Origin: Candidatus Rifleibacteriota bacterium
Lineage (GTDB): Bacteria; Muiribacteriota; Ozemobacteria; Ozemobacterales; Ozemobacteraceae
NCBI GenBank assembly: GCA_012517355.1
Contig: JAAYVD010000098.1
Span: 1 to 50,837, forward strand
Direction: 5' to 3'
DNA length: 50,837 nt
The position numbers and the translations under genes were made by a program. Positions 7,734 to 15,715 of the stretch are shown in pieces. Position 1 is the first letter of the stretch. Each line of letters starts with the position of its first letter. The notes under the pieces were generated by a model. The model saw nothing but the letters and a program-made list of their open reading frames with translations, was not told the DNA's origin and did no database searches.

Positions 7734-9536
7734 TCAGCGGTTGGCGGGGTCGTGGAAGGCGGCCCGCATGTCCTCGCGGGCCTTGGGGATCTTGCGGAGG
7801 GCGAAGCTTCCCCACTGGCCGTCGTCGCGGTCGACGAACCAGCACAGGGCGCGCACCGGCGGCAGGCCGCCGCGGGCGGCGTTGTAGGCGCGCACCGCCT
7901 CGTAGGCTTTCAGCAGCCACCCGGACTGGTAGGTGTCGACGGGGTTGGGGGCGTCGAGGCCGTTGGTGTCGGTGTTGCATTCGGTGATGTAGAGGGGCTT
8001 GCTGTCGCCCCACTTCTTGGCGATGACCTTGGCCTGGTCGCGGAAGGACTGGAAGCCGCCGTCGAACGGCCACCCGTTGCGGTTGCACGGCTGACGCGGG
8101 TCGGCGTTGCCCTGGGTGGGGTCGCCGTAGGCGTGGATGGCGAACCCGTCGACCTGGGTGATGCGGTTGCACATGTCGGCCATCCAGTCGAGGTAGTTGC
8201 CGTCGGCGAACTTCCCTTCGGCGTTGACGTTGGGCGAGAAGGTGGCCGAGCAGCAGGCCAGCAGCAGGATGCCTGCGGGCATCTCCTTCTTGCGGTTGTA
8301 GATGTAGGTGAAGGCGGCGGCGTAGCGCTGGGCGTTGATGAAGGATTCGATGTTGGGCTCGTTGCCGACGATGAAGTGGCGGGCGACGCCGGAGAACTGT
8401 TTGACCAGCTCGATGAAGCGGTCGCCGTAGGCCTGGAACTCGGCGGGTTCCTTGGGCACCGGGCAGCCGCCGCGCCAGTCGAGCCGGATGATGTTGGTCA
8501 GGCCGTGCTCCTTCGCCCGGCGTGCGTTCTGCATGGCGGTATCGACCTGGCCGCCCTGGTCGAGGCCGCAGACCGTCTCGACGTTCCAGCCGCCACGGTC
8601 GCCGATCATCTCCTTGTCACCGCTGTACCAGTGCACCCCGGCCAGGTTGCCGCTCTCGCTGTCGGAGGAGGCGGCCGGCGGGGCGGCCGCCCCGTCGTCG
8701 TCGGATCCCGGGGCGGGCGCGGGCGGTTCGCCGGGGGCCGGGTTGCCGGGCGGCGGGGTGAACCCGTCGGACGGCTCGTTCCCGGGGTTGGGGGCGGGGG
8801 GCGTCTCGTCGGGCGGGGCCTGCCGGCTCTCCTTGCGGAAGGTGAGCAGGAAGCAGGTGTGGATGGTGAAGGCAGGCTGCTCGGGGGTTCCCAGGCCCAT
8901 GCCCTCGACCTTGTCGCTGGGCAGGCCGTCGCTGACGCGCGCGCCGTAGCAGTTGCCGGCATGGTACATGGGGAAGTTGGCGCCCAGTTCGGGGGCGGGC
9001 TTGTCTTCGGTGCGGGCCTTGGTCTCACCGTCGGCCCAGAAGAAGGTGACCTCGACGCCGGTCTGCCGGCCGCCGCCCTCGTTCTGGGTCTCGACGTAGA
9101 TGTGGTGGCGGCCGCCTGCCGCCTGCTCGTCCAGCCATTGGATGTCGACGAGGCGCCAGTGCGGGCCGTCGGCGCCGCAGCGCACGACCCGCACGCCGAG
9201 CTTCTCGAGCGCTCCGGCGCTGGGGCCGGACGGGGCGGTGGGGCTGCCGCCGGGGCCGGGGACGGTCGGGGTCGACGGCGGGGCGGCCGTTCCCTTCTCG
9301 AGGTCGGCCAGGATGCGCCGCGCGGTCTCGTAGTCCTCGTTGCGTTCGGTGGTGATCTTGATCCATTCGCGCAGGATCCAGACCTTGTCGGTGTTGCCCG
9401 ACCATTTCGAGATGTTGTCGGGAATGTCGGGGCGCTGCTGGAAGAACTCGTCGAGGGTCACGGCCCCCGCGGGCCCGGTCATCACCCACAGCACCATCAG
9501 GGCCGCGGCCATCAACACACCATGGAACCGGCGCAT
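7734..9536 (-). CDS. Exported glycoside hydrolase-like protein (clan A type TIM barrel)
   Basis: 600 residues with a signal peptide (MRRFHGVLMAAALMVLWVMT ... GAVT). The mature N-terminus carries the ~55-residue RPDI helical module also found at the end of the 5200-5871 product. A beta-rich domain follows (VDIQWLDEQAAGGRHHIYVE to FTIHTCFLLTFRKE), of a kind seen next to catalytic domains in secreted proteins. After a Pro/Gly-rich linker, the C-terminal ~290 residues look like a (beta/alpha)8 hydrolase: HFIVGNEPNIES offers the NEP acid/base motif and PLYITECNTDTNG the candidate nucleophile Glu. The substrate cannot be predicted. The ATG (complement of 9534-9536) follows GGAGGAAG. Its place upstream of two pseudopilins suggests it could be cargo of that secretion system. 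Confidence 0.78.
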   Translation of the reverse strand: MRRFHGVLMAAALMVLWVMTGPAGAVTLDEFFQQRPDIPDNISKWSGNTDKVWILREWIKITTERNEDYETARRILADLEKGTAAPPSTPTVPGPGGSPTAPSGPSAGALEKLGVRVVRCGADGPHWRLVDIQWLDEQAAGGRHHIYVETQNEGGGRQTGVEVTFFWADGETKARTEDKPAPELGANFPMYHAGNCYGARVSDGLPSDKVEGMGLGTPEQPAFTIHTCFLLTFRKESRQAPPDETPPAPNPGNEPSDGFTPPPGNPAPGEPPAPAPGSDDDGAAAPPAASSDSESGNLAGVHWYSGDKEMIGDRGGWNVETVCGLDQGGQVDTAMQNARRAKEHGLTNIIRLDWRGGCPVPKEPAEFQAYGDRFIELVKQFSGVARHFIVGNEPNIESFINAQRYAAAFTYIYNRKKEMPAGILLLACCSATFSPNVNAEGKFADGNYLDWMADMCNRITQVDGFAIHAYGDPTQGNADPRQPCNRNGWPFDGGFQSFRDQAKVIAKKWGDSKPLYITECNTDTNGLDAPNPVDTYQSGWLLKAYEAVRAYNAARGGLPPVRALCWFVDRDDGQWGSFALRKIPKAREDMRAAFHDPANR

Positions 9537-9887
9537 ATTGCTTCCTCCTGTCGCCCGAGGCGTTCTCTCTCTGACCATAGCAGTCGCCGGGGGTACCCGT
9601 CAACACGGGAGCGCCGGCCGGATCGCCACCCGGGGGGGCGGGGAAGGACAGTGCCACCCCCGGAGACAGGCTCCCAGGGCGCCATGCCGGCGATCGCGGC
9701 GCGGACCGGCGGGCGGGTCTGCCCACCACCCGGGCTCCGGCGCAGGGAACAGACCCGCCACCGAGGCTGGCCCCGGCCTTCCGTTTCCCCGGCGGGGAAC
9801 CTCCAGGGCTCCGGCGTCGGGCCGAGTATGCTATAAAAGACCCTGGGGGCGGCCATGTCCCCGCGAGCGGAAGGGGAGGAGGGAGCC
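9537..9887. other. Divergent intergenic region
   Basis: Holds the start regions of the minus-strand hydrolase gene and the plus-strand gene at 9888. Apart from the candidate TATAAA box at 9832-9837 I see only unstructured GC-rich sequence. Confidence 0.4.
9832..9837 (+). promoter_or_regulatory. Candidate -10 box upstream of the 9888 gene
   Basis: TATAAA stands out in a GC-rich setting 50 bp before the ATG at 9888. No clear TTGACA lies 17 bp upstream, so support is limited to the AT-rich hexamer and its position. Confidence 0.35.
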
Positions 9888-11969
9888 ATGATCCAGGGAC
9901 GGAGCGGAAACGGTTGGACGTGCGGCTTCGGCGGCAATGCCGGGAGGCGGGCCCGCCTGGCCGCCTGGCTCGTGATGGTCCTGCTGTCGGCGGGAACGTG
10001 GGTCACCCCTGGACGCGCGGCGGACGATCCCTTCCGGGGCTGGAATGCCGGCTGGCTGGCGATGCTGGCGGGCCGGGTGCCTGCGTCCCCCGACCGGGTG
10101 GCGGCCCTGGAGAAGCAGACCGCGGCCGCCGGCGACGAGGTCCTGCGGCGGCCGGCCTTCTGGCTGGGCGAGTTCCAGGCCGGCCTGCGCCTGGCCCCGC
10201 CGGCGCGGGAGGCGCTGGCCCGGCGGGTCGATTTTGCCATGGTCCAGGAGGGGCGGCGCGATCTCGGTCCCCTGCGGGACTTCCTGCGCCGGCCAGCCGG
10301 TGTGGCCCCTCCGAGCCGGGACGGCGGGCCGGGTTCCCCCGCCGGGGCCTCGCCCCGGGTGATCTCGCTGGCGCGCGGGTTTGCGCGGTCGCTGACCGGC
10401 GTCTCGGCGGACGGGGGCACCTTCCGCTTCGCCGTGGCCCGCGAGACGGGGCGGTCGTTCCCGCCGTTCCGGCGTGGCGACCTCCTGGTCGGGGGCGAGG
10501 ACGAGCGGTTCCCCGATGGCTTCCTCAAGCAGGTCACGGCGGTCGAGACGCGTGGCGATGGCCTGGTCGTCACCACCGAGCCGGTCGGATTCGAGGACCT
10601 GGTTGCCGGGTCGGCGGGGTTCCGGCGGGAACTCGGCCCGGAGGACGTGGACGAGGTGACGGTGGGACCCGGGGCGGCCCGCCCCGAAGGCCGGAACAGG
10701 CCAGGCCGCGACCCCGGTTCCCGGGACGGGGACCCGGTGGTGGGAACCGTCCGGCTCCTGCAGCCGCCGTCCGGGCGGCCACCGCACCCCGCGCCCCCCG
10801 GGCCTCCGGGGTCCGGTCATCCCCCTCATCCCGGGGCTCCGGGCCAGCCGGGTCATCCGGGCCCGCCGGTCACGCCGCCTACCGGGCATGGTGACGACCT
10901 GTCGGGCGAGCCCGAGGAAGGTTCCCCGCCGGCGTCGGGCACCTGGTGGGAGAAGGCGAAGCGGCATGCCATCTTTTCGTCGGGGGTGGCTTTGGCCTTC
11001 CAGGTGAAGGGGGTCGACTGCGCCCTGCAGGTCCGGCTGCTGCACCCCGAGTTGACCATCACCCGTGAGGAGATCGGCTTCCGCGGCCAGCTGGTCGCGG
11101 TGACCTCGGTGGGCCTCTGGCCGGCCAAGGACCTCGCCTTCAAGACGAACCTGCTGACCCTGCGGCTGCACCCGGTTCCCCTCGGCTTCTGGGGGCCGGT
11201 GCCGCTGTACGTGCGGCCGGTGCTCAAACTGTCGATCCGCGGCCGCCTGACGGGCAGCGTCGGTGTGGGTGGGGGCGTCTCCTGGGTGGCGCCCATCTCG
11301 GTGCGGATCCGCAAGGAGAACGGCGTCTGGCGTCACGTCTCGGAGAGCCAGGTGAAGGCCGAGGTGTCGGGATTCCGGTTCGACGGCACCGTCGGCAGCC
11401 TCGATGCGAAGATCGCGATGGGGCCCTCCCTGAGCCTGTTCGTCGACGACCTGGCGGGGCCCACCCTGCGCGGGCAGGTTTTTCTGGCCTTCCAGGCACT
11501 GGCCACCCTGGTCAAGACCGGTTCCCCGCGCCCCGTGCCGGTGATGTCGCTGTTCAGCGTCAAGGCCGGGGCGGAAGCCCTGGTCGGTGGGGCCCTGCAG
11601 TTCTTCCGGAACGCCGAGTTCCTGGCCACCGTGGTGCGGGTCGACACGCCATTGTACAGATTGCGAATTTGTGGCATCGACCTGGACCCCGCCCGGCTCA
11701 CCCTCGATGCGGGCTCTGTCCTCGATCCGGCGGCCGTGACCATCTGGCCCCTCTACCAGGAGCGTGTCCAGGGCGAGGATCGGGCCAGGAAACGGCTGTC
11801 GTTCCGTCTGCGGGGCGATCTCGGCGAGTGGGAGCCCTCCCCCGGCCCGGACGGCCGGTTGGCCGTGCCCGCCACGGCCGGGGAGAGCGTCTTCCGCTGT
11901 CGCCTTCCCCTCCTGGACGAGGACCTTCCCGCGGCCGCCGCCGACCTGCCGGTCATCATCCGGCCGTAA
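9888..11969 (+). CDS. Large exported protein of unknown function
   Basis: 693 residues. A long basic N-terminus leads to the hydrophobic stretch LAAWLVMVLLSAGTWVTPGRA, a signal peptide with a plausible AxA site. The first ~240 mature residues include a domain around FRFAVARETGRSFPPFRRGDLLVGG. A ~60-residue linker of Pro/Gly/His (HPAPPGPPGSGHPPHPGAPG) follows. The second half is beta-rich (VALAFQVKGVDCALQVRLL, GRLTGSVGVGGGVSWVAP) and could be a beta-barrel-like or adhesin-like domain. The start follows GAGGAGGGAGCC. The gene is monocistronic, divergent from the hydrolase and convergent with the next gene. I do not recognise a family. Confidence 0.75.
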   Translation: MIQGRSGNGWTCGFGGNAGRRARLAAWLVMVLLSAGTWVTPGRAADDPFRGWNAGWLAMLAGRVPASPDRVAALEKQTAAAGDEVLRRPAFWLGEFQAGLRLAPPAREALARRVDFAMVQEGRRDLGPLRDFLRRPAGVAPPSRDGGPGSPAGASPRVISLARGFARSLTGVSADGGTFRFAVARETGRSFPPFRRGDLLVGGEDERFPDGFLKQVTAVETRGDGLVVTTEPVGFEDLVAGSAGFRRELGPEDVDEVTVGPGAARPEGRNRPGRDPGSRDGDPVVGTVRLLQPPSGRPPHPAPPGPPGSGHPPHPGAPGQPGHPGPPVTPPTGHGDDLSGEPEEGSPPASGTWWEKAKRHAIFSSGVALAFQVKGVDCALQVRLLHPELTITREEIGFRGQLVAVTSVGLWPAKDLAFKTNLLTLRLHPVPLGFWGPVPLYVRPVLKLSIRGRLTGSVGVGGGVSWVAPISVRIRKENGVWRHVSESQVKAEVSGFRFDGTVGSLDAKIAMGPSLSLFVDDLAGPTLRGQVFLAFQALATLVKTGSPRPVPVMSLFSVKAGAEALVGGALQFFRNAEFLATVVRVDTPLYRLRICGIDLDPARLTLDAGSVLDPAAVTIWPLYQERVQGEDRARKRLSFRLRGDLGEWEPSPGPDGRLAVPATAGESVFRCRLPLLDEDLPAAAADLPVIIRP

Positions 11970-12218
11970 GGGCCGGAGGGCCGTCCGACCTTGAGAGCGA
12001 GGCTGCCAGTTCTCCACAGGCGTAGCGTGGGGGATTCCGGGCATCGGGACGGGACCGTCGGGTTTCGTCCTGACCCCGGGCAGGATGACCACCTCCGGGC
12101 CGGTGGGAAGGCAGGGTGACCGGAACCACGGGGGTCCATGGGGAACCGTGGGGATCACGACAGGCCTCCCGGCCGTCCGGTGGGTCTGTTTCCTCCCTCC
12201 GGTCGGGAACCGCCCGGC

Positions 12219-13739
12219 TTACGGGGTGGGGGCGGCGGGCCCGGCCGGGGCGGGTTCGGCGGGGGGCGGGGCGAGCAGCGCCGAGAGCAGGTGGAAGCCG
12301 GGCCAGAAGTTGGGGCTGCTGGCCAGTTCGTTGATGACCGAGGTGTCGTTGCCCTGGACCCAGATGTTGAGGGTGCCCGCGTTGAAGCCCATGTTGACGA
12401 TCGACGTGATCGGCACGATGACGGGGGGATGGCTGCCCCACAGCATGCCCGGGGCGCGGAACTCGAGGGTGAAGTCGGGCAGGAACCGCAGGTTGGGGGT
12501 CCAGTCGACGGCGCGGCCGGCCTTCAGTTCGTCGAGCAGGCGGCCGGCGATGACCTGGGCGATGTGCTGCCGGAGGCCGTCGAGTTCCTCGTCGATGCCC
12601 TGCAGGGTCGTGTTGAAGGAGATGGTCTGGCGGCCGGGGCCGGGGGCGGGGACGAAGGTCAGGTTGAGCGAGGTTCCCGAGTAGACGCCGTTCACGAACA
12701 TGCGCGTGGCGGTGTAGGTGAACGAGATCATGTCGCGATACATCAGCCTGGGCTCGGAGAACAGGCCCCGCTGGCTGACCCCGTACTGGTGGCAGCGGAA
12801 CCGCCAGCGCCGCATCCAGGCGGCCAACGCGGCCAGGCCGCCCGCGCAGAGCAGCAGGATGACCATCGGCACCACCTCGCCGCCCGTCAGGGCGAAGGCC
12901 GCCACCGTGACCAACAGGGCGCCGCCCCCCCAGAACCAGGCCCAGCCCGCCTCGGATTTGCGCTCGAACAGCACCCGGCCGAGGGAGCCGGTCGGGGGTT
13001 CGCCCTGGCCCAGCTGGCCGGCCAGCTTCTCGCGCAGCAGGCGCTCGAGCAGCAGGGCGTTCATCGACTTTGCCGGGATGCGGAAGAACGGCTCGTCCTC
13101 GTCCTTCTGCCAGACGCACAGCTCGCGGTCGAACACGCCGATGTCGGCCACCTGGTCGAGGTAGAGCCGTCGCGGCCCGGCGGGGGTCTGGGCGGCGAGC
13201 GAGCGCTGATCGAGCTTCCAGCCCTCGCCAACCACCTCGTTGCCCTTGTCGAGCACCGCGCGGGCCTTGTCGGTGAGCCGGTCGGCCAGGCGCTTCTCGA
13301 GGTCGAGGAAGGGGTTGGGGGCCTGCACCGGGTGGGTCAGTTCGAGGTCGACCTGCTCGTAGCGGCCGTTCCCCTCGTCGAGCCACAGGCGGAGCTGCTG
13401 GGTGAACGTCTCGGCGATGCCCTGCGAGAAGTTGGTCTGCGAGAACATGGCCAGGCTCAGCACCTGCGAATCCTGGTACGGTCGGCGTCCGCGCCGGTCG
13501 TTGATGGTGAAGCCGGCGTCGTCGATGGTCAGGGTCCGCCACTGGGCGGCGAGCCGGATGCCGCGCCGAACCGCGAACACCCCGGCGACCACCGCCCCGA
13601 TCAGGCAGAACCGGGCCGCCTCGGGTTCGGTATTGACGTGGAACAGCAAGGTCAGGATGCCGAGGATCACGGTCACGACCACCAGCACGATGAACGTGGT
13701 CTCCTTCAGGGTCTTGCCGACGATCAGTTCCTGCGCCAT
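12219..13739 (-). CDS. Membrane protein with two helical hairpins, function unknown
   Basis: 506 residues. Two hydrophobic helices lie near the N-terminus (TTFIVLVVVTVILGILTLLF and FCLIGAVVAGVFAV) and two more near residue 270 (FWGGGALLVTVAAFALTGG and VVPMVILLLCAGGLAALAAW). Each pair is followed by a soluble segment that begins like a bacterial PH-type domain (WRTLTIDDAGFTINDRRG; FRCHQYGVSQRGLFSEP). The plan therefore looks like an internal duplication of helical hairpin plus PH-like domain, followed by a C-terminal beta segment with TLNIWVQGNDTSVI. The ATG at the complement of 13737-13739 follows GGAGG by 6 bases; the frame continues upstream but into the next gene. It lies 83 bp downstream of the radical SAM gene on the same strand. 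Confidence 0.72.
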   Translation of the reverse strand: MAQELIVGKTLKETTFIVLVVVTVILGILTLLFHVNTEPEAARFCLIGAVVAGVFAVRRGIRLAAQWRTLTIDDAGFTINDRRGRRPYQDSQVLSLAMFSQTNFSQGIAETFTQQLRLWLDEGNGRYEQVDLELTHPVQAPNPFLDLEKRLADRLTDKARAVLDKGNEVVGEGWKLDQRSLAAQTPAGPRRLYLDQVADIGVFDRELCVWQKDEDEPFFRIPAKSMNALLLERLLREKLAGQLGQGEPPTGSLGRVLFERKSEAGWAWFWGGGALLVTVAAFALTGGEVVPMVILLLCAGGLAALAAWMRRWRFRCHQYGVSQRGLFSEPRLMYRDMISFTYTATRMFVNGVYSGTSLNLTFVPAPGPGRQTISFNTTLQGIDEELDGLRQHIAQVIAGRLLDELKAGRAVDWTPNLRFLPDFTLEFRAPGMLWGSHPPVIVPITSIVNMGFNAGTLNIWVQGNDTSVINELASSPNFWPGFHLLSALLAPPPAEPAPAGPAAPTP

Positions 13740-13822
13740 GCGACCTCCACGCGAACCTTCGGATCTCCGTAGCCCCGCCAACCTAGCACGCGCCGCTTCC
13801 CCGAGACAACGGGGCTGCGGGG

Positions 13823-15277
13823 TCAGCGCAGGTGGAGGAGGCCGAGCAGGATGTCGACGGCCTTGCCGGGGTTGGCGAGAGCCTTCTGCCACAGCCCGGC
13901 CGGCCCGCCGAAGACCAGGCGGCGGAGCTGGTGGCGTCGCCAGCGGCGCTCGGCATAGGCGCAGGCCTTCTCGAGGGTGGCGGCGGACAACGTGTCGCTG
14001 CGGAAGACGGCCGAGGTGTAGCCGTCGTAGCGGGTGAAATCGAGCGAGGTCAGGCGGTCCTCGCGCCGCAGGGTCTGGAACAGGTCGCACCCGGGGAACG
14101 GCGTCAGGATCGAGAACTGCACAGAGACGGGGTCGAGCTCGAGGGCGGTGTCGACGGTCTTTTTGATGGTCTCCTTCGTCTCGCCGGGCAGGCCGAAGGT
14201 GAAGGTCAGGTGGACCTTGATGCCGAGCGAGCGGGCGAACCGGATGTGGCGGAAGGCCACGGCGAGGTCGAGCGACTTGCGGGCCCCGTCGACCAGCGCC
14301 TGGTCGGCCGATTCCAGGCCGAACTTGGCGGCCTCGAGGCCGGCCTCCCGCAGGCGCGCCAGGGTCTCCTCGTCGGAGGTGTCGGCGCGGGCCATCATGC
14401 CCCACGGCAGGCCGACCTGCCGCCGCTGAAGTTCGGCGGCCAGTTCCAGCATGCGTTCCTTGCCGATGTTGAAGGTGTCGTCGTCGAAATAGAACGACCG
14501 GTAGGGGAACCGGGCCCGCTCGGCCACGATCTCGTCGACGATCCGGGCGGGTCGCCGGGCGCGGTAGGTGCGGCTGCGGTACATGATCTGCGGCCAGACG
14601 CAGAACACGCAGCCGTAGGGGCACCCCCGCGAACCCCACAATTGCAGGGAGGGCGCGGGCAGGCAGCCCGACAGGTCTTCGTACCGGTGCATGTCGAACA
14701 GGTGGCGGGCGGGGTGGGGAAGCGTGTCGAGGTCGGCGCGGAGGGGGCGGGCCGGGGTGCGGAGGACGTTCGTTCCGTCGCGGAGTTCCAGGGAAGGAAT
14801 GGTGCGGGTGGGCCGGCCGTCGGCCAGGGCCTGAGCCAGTTCCAGCAGGGTCTCCTCATACTCGCCGGGCAGGAAGAAGTCGGCCTCGGGCACCTGTGAC
14901 AGGTAGCTGCGGCCGTCGGGATCCTGCCAGGCGCCTGCCACCGCGAACCGGCCGCCGTCGGGCACGCGGCGCCGCATCTGCTGGAGCACCTCCCGGTCGT
15001 TGGCGAAGGACGGGGTGGAGGTCTCCATCAGGACCAGATCGGGGCGGGCGCTTTCGACCCGCGCCAGGAAGGCGGTGGCGGTCAGCCGCTCGGCGCAGGC
15101 GTCGACGACCGCCGGGGCAAACCCGCTTTGTTCCAGCAGGGCGGCGGCGTAGGCCATGAAGAACGGAAATGGCATATACCGGGTGCCGGCCCGCTCGAAA
15201 TGCGGCCAGCGTGAACCCGCCCGCACGTAGTAGTGCCCGGGTTTCTCCCAAGGGGGATTCACCAGCAGGACCCGCAT
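13823..15277 (-). CDS. B12-binding-domain radical SAM enzyme
   Basis: 484 residues with the usual two-part design. The N-terminus (MRVLLVNPPW ... PDLVLMETSTPS) is a Rossmann-like cobalamin-binding domain. The centre holds the radical SAM cluster motif in WGSRGCPYGCVFCVWPQ (CxxxCxxC), followed by SFYFDDDTFNIGKERM and GLPWGMMARADT, typical of this superfamily. Such enzymes use [4Fe-4S], SAM and often methylcobalamin for methylations or rearrangements in lipid, hopanoid or antibiotic pathways. The substrate is unknown. The start at the complement of 15275-15277 is preceded by GGAAGGAC. The divergent O-antigen ligase and membrane glycosyltransferase suggest envelope chemistry. Confidence 0.88.
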   Translation of the reverse strand: MRVLLVNPPWEKPGHYYVRAGSRWPHFERAGTRYMPFPFFMAYAAALLEQSGFAPAVVDACAERLTATAFLARVESARPDLVLMETSTPSFANDREVLQQMRRRVPDGGRFAVAGAWQDPDGRSYLSQVPEADFFLPGEYEETLLELAQALADGRPTRTIPSLELRDGTNVLRTPARPLRADLDTLPHPARHLFDMHRYEDLSGCLPAPSLQLWGSRGCPYGCVFCVWPQIMYRSRTYRARRPARIVDEIVAERARFPYRSFYFDDDTFNIGKERMLELAAELQRRQVGLPWGMMARADTSDEETLARLREAGLEAAKFGLESADQALVDGARKSLDLAVAFRHIRFARSLGIKVHLTFTFGLPGETKETIKKTVDTALELDPVSVQFSILTPFPGCDLFQTLRREDRLTSLDFTRYDGYTSAVFRSDTLSAATLEKACAYAERRWRRHQLRRLVFGGPAGLWQKALANPGKAVDILLGLLHLR

Positions 15278-15715
15278 GTCCTTCCGCTCCCATTGGTTTC
15301 CGAAGTGACCGGCACCCAGGCCGGCCGGGTCCATTATACATGATGACGGCCCCCGGCCGCCCGTTCCGGCTGACGGGAACGGGTCGAACCATCGATGCTC
15401 ACCGATGTGCACCTGGCTGTGATCCGTCAGGTGTCGTGCTCTTCCGCGCGCGATCCCGTCGGGACCAGGGCCATGGTTTCCCGCGGCCCCGCCTGGGTGC
15501 TCGGTCTTCGCGGCCGGGCCTCCTCGCCCTTTCTTCACCGGAACTCGTCCTTCCACCCTGGCCCACGGCGCGACTTGGCCTGGGCTGCCCCGGCCCTCCT
15601 CGGCAGCGGGCTCCAAGGCAAAACGCCTGCCTTCCCGGCGGCAGTCCCGGTCAGCCAAGGCGGGCCTTGGGCTTGGGATGCGTGCCCGGCAGCCCCGTGG
15701 TATTGTACCGGGCAT
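15278..15715. other. Divergent intergenic region, 438 bp
   Basis: Lies between the radical SAM start and the ATG at 15716. The frame of the downstream gene stays open back to 15395, but that extension has no ribosome binding site and an unstructured composition. A TATTGT sequence (15701-15706) just before the ATG is a weak -10 candidate. I see no other structure. Confidence 0.4.

Noticed and set aside
7752-9836. 694-codon plus-strand open frame
   Set aside because: Antisense to the exported hydrolase-like gene, which has signal peptide, motifs and a ribosome binding site.
15395-15715. N-terminal extension of the O-antigen ligase-like protein
   Set aside because: No ribosome binding site and no conserved sequence; ATG 15716 gives a normal N-terminus.
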